A stretch of 10,672 nt of DNA from an uncultured Ruminococcus sp. (GTDB lineage: Bacteria; Bacillota; Clostridia; Oscillospirales; Ruminococcaceae). The notes under the pieces were generated by a model. It saw nothing but the letters and a program-made list of their open reading frames with translations. It was not told the DNA's origin and made no database searches. The DNA lies in the NCBI GenBank assembly GCA_947174965.1, contig CAMWKY010000047.1, positions 1-10,672 of the forward strand, written 5' to 3'. The translations under genes and the position numbers were made by a program. Shown here piece by piece: positions 1 to 6,614 of this stretch. Within the stretch, counting starts at the first letter, position 1, and every line of letters starts with the position of its first letter.

Positions 1-2
1 GG

Positions 3-233
3 ATTGAGGAGTATACTAATAATCAAATAATAGACAATGGATATGATTATATTTCAAATGCAGAATTAGGATTATGGTTTGAAACTGATAATGCGGAGAA
101 GAATGTCGAATTGATAATGCAATTATTAAGTGCAGAAACTTTTTTGAATAATGATTTATCTGGTATAGCAGAAATTTATATTTCAGACAAGAAATGTGCA
201 GAGTTAGAAGATTGCAGAAAAATTTATGGCTGA
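3..233 (+). CDS. 3' end of an unrecognised gene (partial, start outside the window)
   Basis: An open frame runs from the left edge to a TGA at 231-233, giving 76 residues. The peptide is acidic and rich in Asn, Glu and Ile, and has no membrane segment or motif I recognise. Segments such as LGLWFE and AETFLNNDLSGIAEIY look like an ordinary soluble alpha/beta protein, but I cannot name a family. The last codons (KIYG, then stop) coincide with a decayed copy of the argH ribosome-binding-site and start region at 206-250. The natural C-terminus may therefore have been replaced when that sequence arrived, and the gene may be truncated. Codon use (TTA, TTG, ATA) resembles the next gene and differs from the arginine genes. 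That an ORF is present is seen directly; the function is unknown. Confidence 0.5.
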   Translation: MEEYTNNQIIDNGYDYISNAELGLWFETDNAEKNVELIMQLLSAETFLNNDLSGIAEIYISDKKCAELEDCRKIYG

Positions 234-250
234 TATGATGTGAACAGGAA
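206..250 (+). pseudogene. Decayed copy of the argH leader and first codons
   Basis: Positions 224-242 are identical over 19 bases to 1040-1058, the start region of argH (TTATGGCTGATATGATGTG). After a two-base mismatch (AA for GG), CAGGAA matches again (245-250 against 1061-1066). Upstream, AGAAGATTG at 206-214 matches AGGAGATTG at 1027-1035, which is the argH ribosome binding site region, with small length differences between the blocks. In the argH frame the copy reads Met-Ala-Asp-Met-Met and then TGA, where argH has TGG (Trp), so it is a dead stub of six codons. It forms a direct repeat with the true argH start at a distance of 816 bases, and the M24-like gene lies between the two copies. 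Confidence 0.75.
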
Positions 251-289
251 TATATGATAAGATAAATCGAAACTTACAGGAGTGGTTGT

Positions 290-979
290 ATGAAGTATGA
301 GGAATTACAAAGGATAGCAAAAGAAACAATTTCATATATAAAAACAGTTATTAAACCTAACATAAATTTGCTTGATATAAGGCAATTATGCGAAGAAAAA
401 ATGCTGTCATTAGGTGCAGATTCATTTTGGTATTATGATATTGGTGCATTTGTATTTGCAGGAGATGAAACAACAGTATCCATTTCAGGGCGAGAATATG
501 CTACTTCTGATAGATTAATCAGTTTTAATGACATTATTACAATTGACCTTAGCCCTCAGAATAATAAAATTTGGGGCGATTATGCTCGTACTGTTATTAT
601 CGAAAATGGCAAGGTAGTTGAATGTGTAAATAAAATTCAAAACAATGAATGGCGTAATGGTCTGCTTATGGAGGAACGATTGCATCAAGAACTAATTGAC
701 TTTGTAACACCACAAACTACATTTGAAGAACTCTATCTGCATATCAATAGTTTAATAGTTGATGATGGTTTTATTAACCTTGACTTTATGGGCAATCTCG
801 GTCATTCAATTGTAAAGAATAAAGATGAACGGGTTTATATTGAAAAAGATAATCATTTGCTGTTGTCCTCTGTTGATTATTTTACATTTCAGCCACACAT
901 TAGTATTCCAAATTCCAGCTATGGATATAAAAAGGAGAATATATATCATTTTTTAGATGGAAAATTAGTTGAATTATAA
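290..979 (+). CDS. M24-fold metallopeptidase-like protein (MetAP / Xaa-Pro peptidase family)
   Basis: The 229-residue protein looks like a bare pita-bread catalytic domain without the N-terminal creatinase domain of aminopeptidase P. Visible family marks are IDLSP with Asp86, WGDYART with Asp97 followed by Arg-Thr, GNLGHSI with His172, and YKKENIYHF with Glu216 near the C-terminus. These fit four of the five metal ligands of family M24. The fifth is normally Glu in a T-x-E-P segment; here FTFQPHI has Gln201. Cleavage of N-terminal peptides in the cytoplasm would be the family role, but the changed ligand makes activity uncertain. An AGGAG site at 278-282 lies 7 bases before the ATG. The gene uses AGG and ATA codons that are scarcer in the arginine genes, and it is bracketed by the two argH-start repeats, which suggests separate acquisition. 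The family call is firm, the substrate is unknown. Confidence 0.75.
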   Translation: MKYEELQRIAKETISYIKTVIKPNINLLDIRQLCEEKMLSLGADSFWYYDIGAFVFAGDETTVSISGREYATSDRLISFNDIITIDLSPQNNKIWGDYARTVIIENGKVVECVNKIQNNEWRNGLLMEERLHQELIDFVTPQTTFEELYLHINSLIVDDGFINLDFMGNLGHSIVKNKDERVYIEKDNHLLLSSVDYFTFQPHISIPNSSYGYKKENIYHFLDGKLVEL

Positions 980-986
980 GTTTAGA

Positions 987-1015
987 TTGAACAAGGATAA
1001 ATTATAATTTATTTT
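987..1015 (+). promoter_or_regulatory. Possible promoter for argH (weak)
   Basis: The 62-base gap between the M24-like gene and argH is very AT-rich. TTGAAC at 987-992 could act as a -35 box with TATTTT at 1010-1015 as -10, spacer 17. A perfect TATAAT at 1003-1008 is also present but has no -35 box at a good distance. No arginine-repressor box of the TGAAT-N4-ATTCA kind stands out. Confidence 0.3.
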
Positions 1016-1024
1016 AATAACAAT

Positions 1025-1032
1025 AAAGGAGA
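1025..1032 (+). promoter_or_regulatory. Ribosome binding site that fixes the argH start
   Basis: AAAGGAGA sits 9 bases before the ATG at 1042. The frame can be extended upstream to a TTG at 1033, but that codon directly abuts this site, so initiation there is not credible. The start at 1042 gives the usual ArgH N-terminus with the WAGRF motif. Confidence 0.8.
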
Positions 1033-1041
1033 TTGAAAATT

Positions 1042-2433
1042 ATGGCTGATATGATGTGGGCAGGAAGATTCTCAAAGCAGGTTGACGATACTGTCAATGC
1101 TTTCAATTCTTCCATTGCCTTTGACGGACGTATGTACAAACACGATATACTCGGCAGTATCGCTCATGCTACTATGCTCGGCGACTGCGGTATTATTCCA
1201 AAAGACGACAGCGTTAAGATTATTGACGAACTAAAAAAAATATCCGCTGATATTGAATCAGGTGACTTACAGCTTGACCCGACAGCAGAAGATATTCATA
1301 TGTTTATTGAGGCTGAACTTACTAAGCGTATCGGTGATGTGGGAAAAAGACTTCACACAGCTCGTTCACGCAATGACCAGGTTGCACTTGATTTACGTCT
1401 GTATCTTCGTGATGAAATTGATGAAATCAAGAATTATATCGTAAAATTAATCAATACTATTATTGATACGGCTAAACAGCATACTGAAACAGTTATGCCT
1501 GGATATACACATCTCCAGAGGGCGCAGCCGATTACTTTTGCGCATCATCTTATGGCTTATGTGGCTATGCTCCTCCGTGACCTCCAGAGACTCGGTGATG
1601 TCAGCAAGCGTATGAATTACTGCCCGCTTGGTTGTGGTGCATTGGCTGGTACTACCTACAAAACCAACAGACAGCAGACTTCCGATTTACTTGGTTTTAC
1701 TGCTCCTATGGAAAACAGCCTTGATGGTGTTTCCGACAGAGATTACTGCATTGAGTTAAATTCTGCTCTGTCTATCATAATGACCCACTTATCACGTTTT
1801 TCAGAAGAAATTATTTTATGGTGTTCGTGGGAATTTAAGTTCATTGAACTTGATGATGCTTTTGCAACTGGTTCTTCAATTATGCCACAAAAGAAAAATC
1901 CTGATGTTACTGAACTTATAAGAGGAAAAACAGGTCGTGTGAATGGTAATCTTATCACCCTGCTTACTATGATGAAAGGTATTCCGCTTGCGTACAACAA
2001 GGATATGCAGGAGGACAAAGAAGCTGTTTTTGATTCTGTCGATAATGTCAAGCTCTGTCTTAAGACTTTTATCCCTATGCTTGCTACTATGCGTGTAATC
2101 AAGGAAAATATGCGTAATGCCGCCGCTAAAGGTTTCATTAATGCTACAGACTGCGCAGATTATCTTGTCAAAAAGGGTATGCCTTTCCGTGATGCTTACA
2201 AGATAACAGGTACTCTTGTTGCTGTCTGCATTGAAAAGGGTCTTACTCTTGAAACACTTCCTATTGAGGAATATAAGAAAATGACAGAACTTTTTACAGA
2301 TGATGTTTATGATGCTATCAATCTTGATACCTGCGTAAAGGAAAGAAAGTCATACGGTGCGCCGTCTCCTGATGCAGTTAAGATTCAGATTCAGAATGCA
2401 GAAAAACAACTGAATGAAATTATTAATCAATGA
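1042..2433 (+). CDS. argH: Argininosuccinate lyase
   Basis: This enzyme splits argininosuccinate into arginine and fumarate, the last step of arginine synthesis, as a cytoplasmic homotetramer. The 463 residues match the family length. Seen in order are the N-terminal WAGRF (6-10), TARSRNDQ (107-113 region), YTHLQRAQP (155-163) with the catalytic His157, and the fumarase/lyase-superfamily signature GSSIMPQKKNPD (277-288) with the catalytic serine in its mobile loop. All are intact. It is the first arginine gene of the window. Its stop overlaps the start of the next gene (ATGA at 2430-2433), which predicts coupled translation. argG, the usual partner directly upstream, is absent; an M24-like gene and a decayed duplicate of the argH start lie there instead. 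The identification is secure. Confidence 0.98.
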   Translation: MADMMWAGRFSKQVDDTVNAFNSSIAFDGRMYKHDILGSIAHATMLGDCGIIPKDDSVKIIDELKKISADIESGDLQLDPTAEDIHMFIEAELTKRIGDVGKRLHTARSRNDQVALDLRLYLRDEIDEIKNYIVKLINTIIDTAKQHTETVMPGYTHLQRAQPITFAHHLMAYVAMLLRDLQRLGDVSKRMNYCPLGCGALAGTTYKTNRQQTSDLLGFTAPMENSLDGVSDRDYCIELNSALSIIMTHLSRFSEEIILWCSWEFKFIELDDAFATGSSIMPQKKNPDVTELIRGKTGRVNGNLITLLTMMKGIPLAYNKDMQEDKEAVFDSVDNVKLCLKTFIPMLATMRVIKENMRNAAAKGFINATDCADYLVKKGMPFRDAYKITGTLVAVCIEKGLTLETLPIEEYKKMTELFTDDVYDAINLDTCVKERKSYGAPSPDAVKIQIQNAEKQLNEIINQ

Positions 2434-2678
2434 TTATGAATAAAAAAGATTTGATTTTCACGATTGGACTTTGCATTTTTACAGGTATTATATGGGTTAT
2501 CGGTGAAGTTGTTATGGGACTATGGATTGCCGTTACAACAAATGCCCATATAATATGGTTTGCCGGAATTGTTGTTGTTACTCTTGCGGTGAGTGTGTGG
2601 CACTCAATGAAAAATGACGAATCAGATTTGAAAAATCCGAAGCGTGAAAAATATGAACGAAAAACTAAGAAAAAATAA
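2430..2678 (+). CDS. Small two-helix membrane protein, unknown function
   Basis: The 82-residue product has two clear hydrophobic stretches (about residues 9-32 and 40-58). A cationic, highly charged tail follows (about 60-82, many Lys/Arg plus Asp/Glu) that would face the cytoplasm in a hairpin topology. The ATG overlaps the argH stop as ATGA, and there is no strong ribosome binding site, so expression probably depends on translation of argH. A second ATG at 2436 is an alternative start. The stop is 11 bases before argC and overlaps its ribosome binding site. I do not recognise the family. A role tied to arginine or ornithine metabolism is suggested only by position. Hydrophobic composition and tight packing between two real genes argue that it is a true gene. 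Confidence 0.75.
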   Translation: MIMNKKDLIFTIGLCIFTGIIWVIGEVVMGLWIAVTTNAHIIWFAGIVVVTLAVSVWHSMKNDESDLKNPKREKYERKTKKK

Positions 2679-2689
2679 GGTGTTTTATT

Positions 2690-3634
2690 ATGGCTAAAGT
2701 TTATATTGACGGTCAAGAGGGTACTACGGGACTTAAAATAATGGAGCGTTTTGAGGGGCGAAATGATATTGAAATTATCCGCATTGACGAAGATAAGAGA
2801 AAAGACCCTGCTGAACGTGCAAGACTGATAAATGGTGCAGACTATGTATTTCTTTGTCTGCCTGATGATGCTTCAAGAGAGGCTGTTTCTTTCGTAGACA
2901 ATGACCATGTGAGAATTATTGATGCTTCAACTGCTCACAGAACTAATCCGGAATGGGCTTACGGTTTTCCGGAACTTTCGGACGAACACAGAAAAAAAAT
3001 TCAGTCATCAAACAGAGTTGCTGTTCCTGGCTGTTATGCAAGCGGTTTTGCTTCTATAATTTATCCGCTTGTGAAAAATGGCATAATTCCTGATGATTAC
3101 CCTGTTTTTGCATATGCTACATCAGGATACAGCGGAGCAGGCAAAAAGGCTATTGCTATATACGAGAGTGAGGATAAACCGTTTGAGTTTGATAGTCCAC
3201 GACAATATGCACTCTCCCAGCAACACAAGCATTTACCTGAAATGCAGGCTGTTTCGGGTCTTAAATTCAAGCCTATGTTCAATCCTATGGTGTGCGACTA
3301 TTTCAGCGGTATGGTTGTTTCTGTACCGATTCAGACAAGAACGCTTACAAAGCCTGTTACGCCTAAACAAGTACATCAGATGTACATGGAACATTATCAA
3401 AATGCTAAAATGGTTGAGGTTATGCCACTCATGTCTATTGAGGAACAGAAATCTTTCTTTCTTGCTTCAAATACTTTAAGCGGACTGAATAAATTACAGG
3501 TTTTTGTCTTTGGTAATGATGAACAGATTTTACTTTGTGCAAGACTTGATAATCTCGGCAAGGGTGCAAGCGGTGCAGCTGTTCAGTGTCTTAATATTAT
3601 GCTCGGTATTGACGAAACTACAGGGCTTATATAA
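2690..3634 (+). CDS. argC: N-acetyl-gamma-glutamyl-phosphate reductase, short type 2
   Basis: This enzyme reduces N-acetylglutamyl-5-phosphate with NADPH to the semialdehyde, the third step to ornithine. The 314 residues and the opening VYIDGQEGTTGLKI (nucleotide-binding turn at about 8-15) identify the type 2 AGPR family rather than the longer type 1 seen in E. coli and Bacillus. Further marks are DASTAHRT (78-85), VPGCYASG (112-119) with the catalytic Cys115, SGYSGAGK (145-152) and HKHLPEM (179-185) with the likely general-base His. Ribosome binding bases AAGG (2677-2680) precede the ATG by 9 bases and overlap the stop of the upstream membrane gene. The next gene begins on the base after the argC stop. 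The call is secure. Confidence 0.97.
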   Translation: MAKVYIDGQEGTTGLKIMERFEGRNDIEIIRIDEDKRKDPAERARLINGADYVFLCLPDDASREAVSFVDNDHVRIIDASTAHRTNPEWAYGFPELSDEHRKKIQSSNRVAVPGCYASGFASIIYPLVKNGIIPDDYPVFAYATSGYSGAGKKAIAIYESEDKPFEFDSPRQYALSQQHKHLPEMQAVSGLKFKPMFNPMVCDYFSGMVVSVPIQTRTLTKPVTPKQVHQMYMEHYQNAKMVEVMPLMSIEEQKSFFLASNTLSGLNKLQVFVFGNDEQILLCARLDNLGKGASGAAVQCLNIMLGIDETTGLI

Positions 3635-4285
3635 ATGGCAGGCGGTAAAAAATCCCCGAAGCTGAAACTTTCTTTCAATAATATCAGTTATGTAATTATT
3701 GTTGTTATTTTTGCTTTGTTCGGCTTGCTTAAACTTTCAGGCAAAAGCATTTATATATTCGGAATTATTTTTGAATGCTATACTTTCGCTTTTGTCAGTG
3801 CTTTTATTATTCTTGTTGTAAAACTTGGCAACTATCTGAAAAAAAACAACGAAAATTTTGACATTAAATCTGGTATTCTGTCGGCATCTGTAATTATTAC
3901 TCTTTTATGTATGATAAACAATATTTCAAAAGATGTTAAAGCATCTAAAGTTAAAGATGTTCTGCCTGTAAGTGATTCGTCCGATATTGAAGATATTTCT
4001 GTTGTGCTTTGTGAAGTGACGGAGTTTAACAATATGATTAATGATTACAGCACACATATTGATGTTTATTATGTTAATGGTCGGCTTGCTGAAAAAATCG
4101 GTTTTATTGATGAACTATATTTCTCCGTTGAATGCATAAAAGAGGGTTTGTATAGTTATCTTATTGACAGAGACAACAATACTATCACTATTGAGTGTTC
4201 ATACGGTTCTTTTGGCGACGGCGTTATTATGATGAATCCTGAATATGCTACGGGAGAAATACGCTATATCTTTAAACTTAATTGA
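3635..4285 (+). CDS. Three-helix membrane protein with extracytoplasmic C-terminal domain, unknown
   Basis: The 216-residue product starts with a cationic segment (KKSPKLK). Hydrophobic stretches follow at about 18-33, 39-64 and 80-96, and then about 120 polar residues (100-216) with alternating strands (IDVYYVNGRLAEKIGF, LYFSVEC, ITIECSYG, EIRYIFKLN). By the positive-inside rule the N-terminus would be cytoplasmic and the C-terminal domain outside. The ATG directly follows the argC TAA with no gap and no obvious ribosome binding site, so re-initiation from argC translation is likely. The stop is 15 bases before argJ. I recognise no family. It could be a sensor-like or purely structural protein; only its location links it to arginine. 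Confidence 0.75.
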   Translation: MAGGKKSPKLKLSFNNISYVIIVVIFALFGLLKLSGKSIYIFGIIFECYTFAFVSAFIILVVKLGNYLKKNNENFDIKSGILSASVIITLLCMINNISKDVKASKVKDVLPVSDSSDIEDISVVLCEVTEFNNMINDYSTHIDVYYVNGRLAEKIGFIDELYFSVECIKEGLYSYLIDRDNNTITIECSYGSFGDGVIMMNPEYATGEIRYIFKLN

Positions 4286-4300
4286 AAAGGTGGTTATATA

Positions 4301-5596
4301 ATGGAATTAAAAAAAATTGGTGATGTAAATTTTATTGAGGGCGGTGTGTGTGCATCAAAAGGATTCAGGGCTAACGGTATTCAGTGCGGTCTTGCTCATA
4401 AACCGCTTACTGATACGGAAAAAAATTCTGCTGAATCAAATAATGCACTTCCTTCGGCAAAAAAGAAAAATGACCTTGCTCTTATTGTTGCTGACAAGGA
4501 CTGCACTGCGGCAGCTGTCTACACAACAAACAAGGTCAAGGGTGCGCCTATTATTGTAACTAAAAAGCATCTTGAAAACGGTATTGCAAGGGCTGTTATT
4601 GTAAATTCAGTTAATGCCAATACCTGTAATCCTGACGGTATCGAAAAAGCTAATAAGATGTGCGAACTTACCGCTAATCAGCTTGGTATCAGTATTGATG
4701 ATGTTATTGTCGCTTCAACTGGTGTTATCGGACAGGTACTTCCTATTGAGCCGATTGAAAACGGTATGCAGGAACTTGCAGACGGTCTTTCCTATGACGG
4801 AAACAAACGTGCTTTAGAAGCTATCATGACTACTGATACACGTGAAAAAGAAATTGCTCTTGAATTTACTGTCGGCGGTAAAGTCTGCACTATGGGCGGT
4901 ATGCTCAAAGGTAGCGGAATGATTCACCCTAATATGGCTACTACTCTCACTTTTATCACTACTGATACTGATATTTCCGCTGAACTTCTGCAACGTGCAT
5001 TGAGTGATGTTGTGAAAGTTACTCTCAACCGTGCAAGCGTTGACGGTGATACATCAACTAATGATATGGTTTGTATTATGGCATCAGGTACGGCAGGAAA
5101 TAAGCCTGTTACTCATGAAGATGAGGACTTTGAATCATTTGAAAATGCTCTTTACAACATAATGATGAATCTTGCAAGAATGATGGCAAGAGACGGTGAG
5201 GGAGCAACAAAGCTTATTGAGTGCGCCGTTTCGGGTGCTGAAACTGAAAAAATTGCTGAAACTGTTGCAAAATCTGTTATTACGTCAAGTTTGCTGAAGT
5301 CAATGATTTTTGGCGAAGATGCAAATGCAGGACGTATTTACTGTGCTTTGGGATATGCAGATGCAGATTTTGATATAGATAAAGTTAATGTAGATATGGC
5401 TTCAAAGGGCGGTACTGTTACACTTGGAAGAAATGGCTGTGTTATTGAATTTGACGAAGATACTGCTAAGAAAATTCTTTCAGAAGATGAAATTCAGATT
5501 ATTATTTCTCTCGGTGACGGAGCAGGTACGGCTGTTGCATGGGGTTGTGACCTTACTTATGATTACGTTAAAATCAATGGCGATTACAGAAGTTAA
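4301..5596 (+). CDS. argJ: Bifunctional glutamate N-acetyltransferase / ornithine acetyltransferase
   Basis: ArgJ transfers acetyl from N-acetylornithine to glutamate, releasing ornithine; bifunctional forms also acetylate glutamate from acetyl-CoA. The proenzyme cuts itself between Ala and Thr. Here the motif is KGSGMIHPNMATTL (203-216), giving Ala213/Thr214, with Thr214 as the new N-terminal nucleophile. IMTTDT (175-180), VDGDTSTND (247-255) and the C-terminal end INGDYRS are also typical. The segment after Met-Ile reads HPNMATT where APNMATM is more usual. Residues about 33-57, between GIQCGLAH and the DLALI strand, form a polar Lys/Ser/Asn-rich insert longer than in most ArgJ. AAGGTGG at 4287-4293 precedes the ATG. 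No argA or argE is needed with this enzyme. Bifunctionality is inferred from context, not proven by sequence. Confidence 0.97.
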   Translation: MELKKIGDVNFIEGGVCASKGFRANGIQCGLAHKPLTDTEKNSAESNNALPSAKKKNDLALIVADKDCTAAAVYTTNKVKGAPIIVTKKHLENGIARAVIVNSVNANTCNPDGIEKANKMCELTANQLGISIDDVIVASTGVIGQVLPIEPIENGMQELADGLSYDGNKRALEAIMTTDTREKEIALEFTVGGKVCTMGGMLKGSGMIHPNMATTLTFITTDTDISAELLQRALSDVVKVTLNRASVDGDTSTNDMVCIMASGTAGNKPVTHEDEDFESFENALYNIMMNLARMMARDGEGATKLIECAVSGAETEKIAETVAKSVITSSLLKSMIFGEDANAGRIYCALGYADADFDIDKVNVDMASKGGTVTLGRNGCVIEFDEDTAKKILSEDEIQIIISLGDGAGTAVAWGCDLTYDYVKINGDYRS

Positions 5597-5614
5597 TTAA
5601 AGGAGACTACTAAA

Positions 5615-6481
5615 ATGGATAATATTTCAAATACCGAAAAATCACAGATTCTTATTGATGCACTTCCCTATATTCAGAAATATTCTGATAAAATCGTTGT
5701 TATCAAGTACGGCGGAAATGCTATGACTAACAAGGAACTCAAAGATGCTGTTATGACTGACATAGTTCTGCTGTCTCTTGTCGGCATCAAGGTTGTACTC
5801 GTTCATGGCGGTGGTCCTGAAATTAATGCTATGCTGAAAAGACTTAACATTCAAAGCAGATTTATCAATGGCTTACGCTATACCGACAAAGATGCTATTG
5901 ATGTAGTCAAAATGGTACTTTCAGGAAAAGTCAACAAGGAGCTTGTTCAGTTACTTACTCAACATCAGGGTAATGCTATCGGTCTTTGCGGTATCGACGG
6001 AAAAATGCTCGTCGCTGAAAAAAAACTTACTGACGACGGTCAGGATTTAGGATTTGTCGGAGAAATTACAGAGGTTAATCCGAAACCTATTATTGATGCT
6101 CTCAACAACGGAAATATCCCTGTTATTGCTACTGTTGCTACTGATAATGAGGGAAATACATACAATATAAATGCAGATACAGCCGCCGCAAGAATTGCCG
6201 CTGAACTTAATGCAAAAAGTCTTATCCTTATGACTGATATTGTCGGACTGCTCCGTGATAAAGATGATGTTTCAACACTTATTCCCCGTGTTAATGTCAG
6301 TGAAGTGCCTTATCTTAAAAAGCAAGGTATCGTATCAGGCGGTATGATTCCGAAGATTGACTGCTGTGTTGAAGCTGTAAGACGTGGTGTTGAAGGTGCT
6401 GTTATTATTGACGGCAGAGTGCCTCATTCTATTCTTATTGAGATTCTTTCCAATGAGGGTATAGGAACACAATTTGTATAA
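5615..6481 (+). CDS. argB: N-acetylglutamate kinase
   Basis: This kinase phosphorylates N-acetylglutamate with ATP, the second step of the acetylated ornithine route. The 288 residues fit the amino-acid-kinase fold: KYGGNAM (31-37) with phosphate-binding Lys31, HGGGPEIN (64-71), NINADTAAA (184-192), TDIVGLL (207-213) and GGMIPK (242-247) with Lys247. The N-terminal extension of about 25 residues before the first strand and the end segment DGRVPHSILIEILSNEGIG (266-284) resemble the arginine-inhibited hexameric kinases rather than the short E. coli enzyme, so feedback inhibition by arginine is likely (inference). A strong AAAGGAG at 5599-5605 lies 9 bases before the ATG. It is the last gene before the 133-base gap. 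Confidence 0.97.
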   Translation: MDNISNTEKSQILIDALPYIQKYSDKIVVIKYGGNAMTNKELKDAVMTDIVLLSLVGIKVVLVHGGGPEINAMLKRLNIQSRFINGLRYTDKDAIDVVKMVLSGKVNKELVQLLTQHQGNAIGLCGIDGKMLVAEKKLTDDGQDLGFVGEITEVNPKPIIDALNNGNIPVIATVATDNEGNTYNINADTAAARIAAELNAKSLILMTDIVGLLRDKDDVSTLIPRVNVSEVPYLKKQGIVSGGMIPKIDCCVEAVRRGVEGAVIIDGRVPHSILIEILSNEGIGTQFV

Positions 6482-6529
6482 TCTGGAATATTATTAACAA
6501 AAAGTTTACAAAATTCTGCATCTTTACTG

Positions 6530-6559
6530 TTGATTTATCGTGTCGAAGTGAGTTATAAT
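6530..6559 (+). promoter_or_regulatory. Probable sigma-A type promoter for argD and following genes
   Basis: In the only long gap inside the cluster, TTGATT (6530-6535) and a perfect TATAAT (6554-6559) are separated by 18 bases. A second TATAAT follows at 6562-6567. Transcription would start near 6566-6574, giving a leader of about 45 bases before argD. I see no terminator hairpin after argB, so read-through from the upstream genes may add to this promoter. Confidence 0.55.
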
Positions 6560-6566
6560 ATTATAA
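6553..6566 (+). repeat. Perfect 14-base palindrome on the -10 box
   Basis: TTATAATATTATAA is its own reverse complement and covers the proposed -10 element. It could be a repressor operator, or simply a by-product of two overlapping TATAAT boxes in AT-rich DNA. It does not match the usual arginine box well. Confidence 0.35.
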
Positions 6567-6600
6567 TGAGTTCTAATGCGGAAAATTTAAACCGCTTTGA

Positions 6601-6605
6601 AAGGA
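6601..6605 (+). promoter_or_regulatory. Ribosome binding site that fixes the argD start
   Basis: AAGGA lies 9 bases before the ATG at 6615. The frame can be extended to a TTG at 6597, but that codon is upstream of this site and would encode a non-typical N-terminus, so the ATG at 6615 is preferred. Confidence 0.75.
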
Positions 6606-6614
6606 TTTTTATAT

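Noticed and set aside
212..239. TTGCAG-N16-TATGAT as a promoter for the M24-like gene
   Set aside because: The TATGAT falls inside the argH-derived repeat and the -35 is poor; similar matches are expected by chance in AT-rich DNA.
1033..1041. Alternative TTG start for argH, adding three residues
   Set aside because: The TTG directly abuts the AAAGGAGA site, leaving no spacing for a ribosome; the ATG at 1042 is correctly spaced.
980..1041. T-box, riboswitch or arginine-box operator before argH
   Set aside because: The gap is only 62 bases, with no hairpin series and no convincing TGAAT/ATTCA palindrome.
1743..2138. Long reverse-strand open frame opposite argH
   Set aside because: It lies wholly within argH on the opposite strand, has no ribosome binding site or recognisable product, and mirrors the codon pattern of the real gene.
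6578..6595. GCGG and CCGC as a possible hairpin in the argD leader
   Set aside because: Only four base pairs with a ten-base loop and no T-run; too weak to call a terminator or attenuator.
6597..6614. Alternative TTG start for argD, adding six residues
   Set aside because: It lies upstream of the AAGGA ribosome binding site, whereas the ATG at 6615 has good spacing and gives the normal ArgD length.
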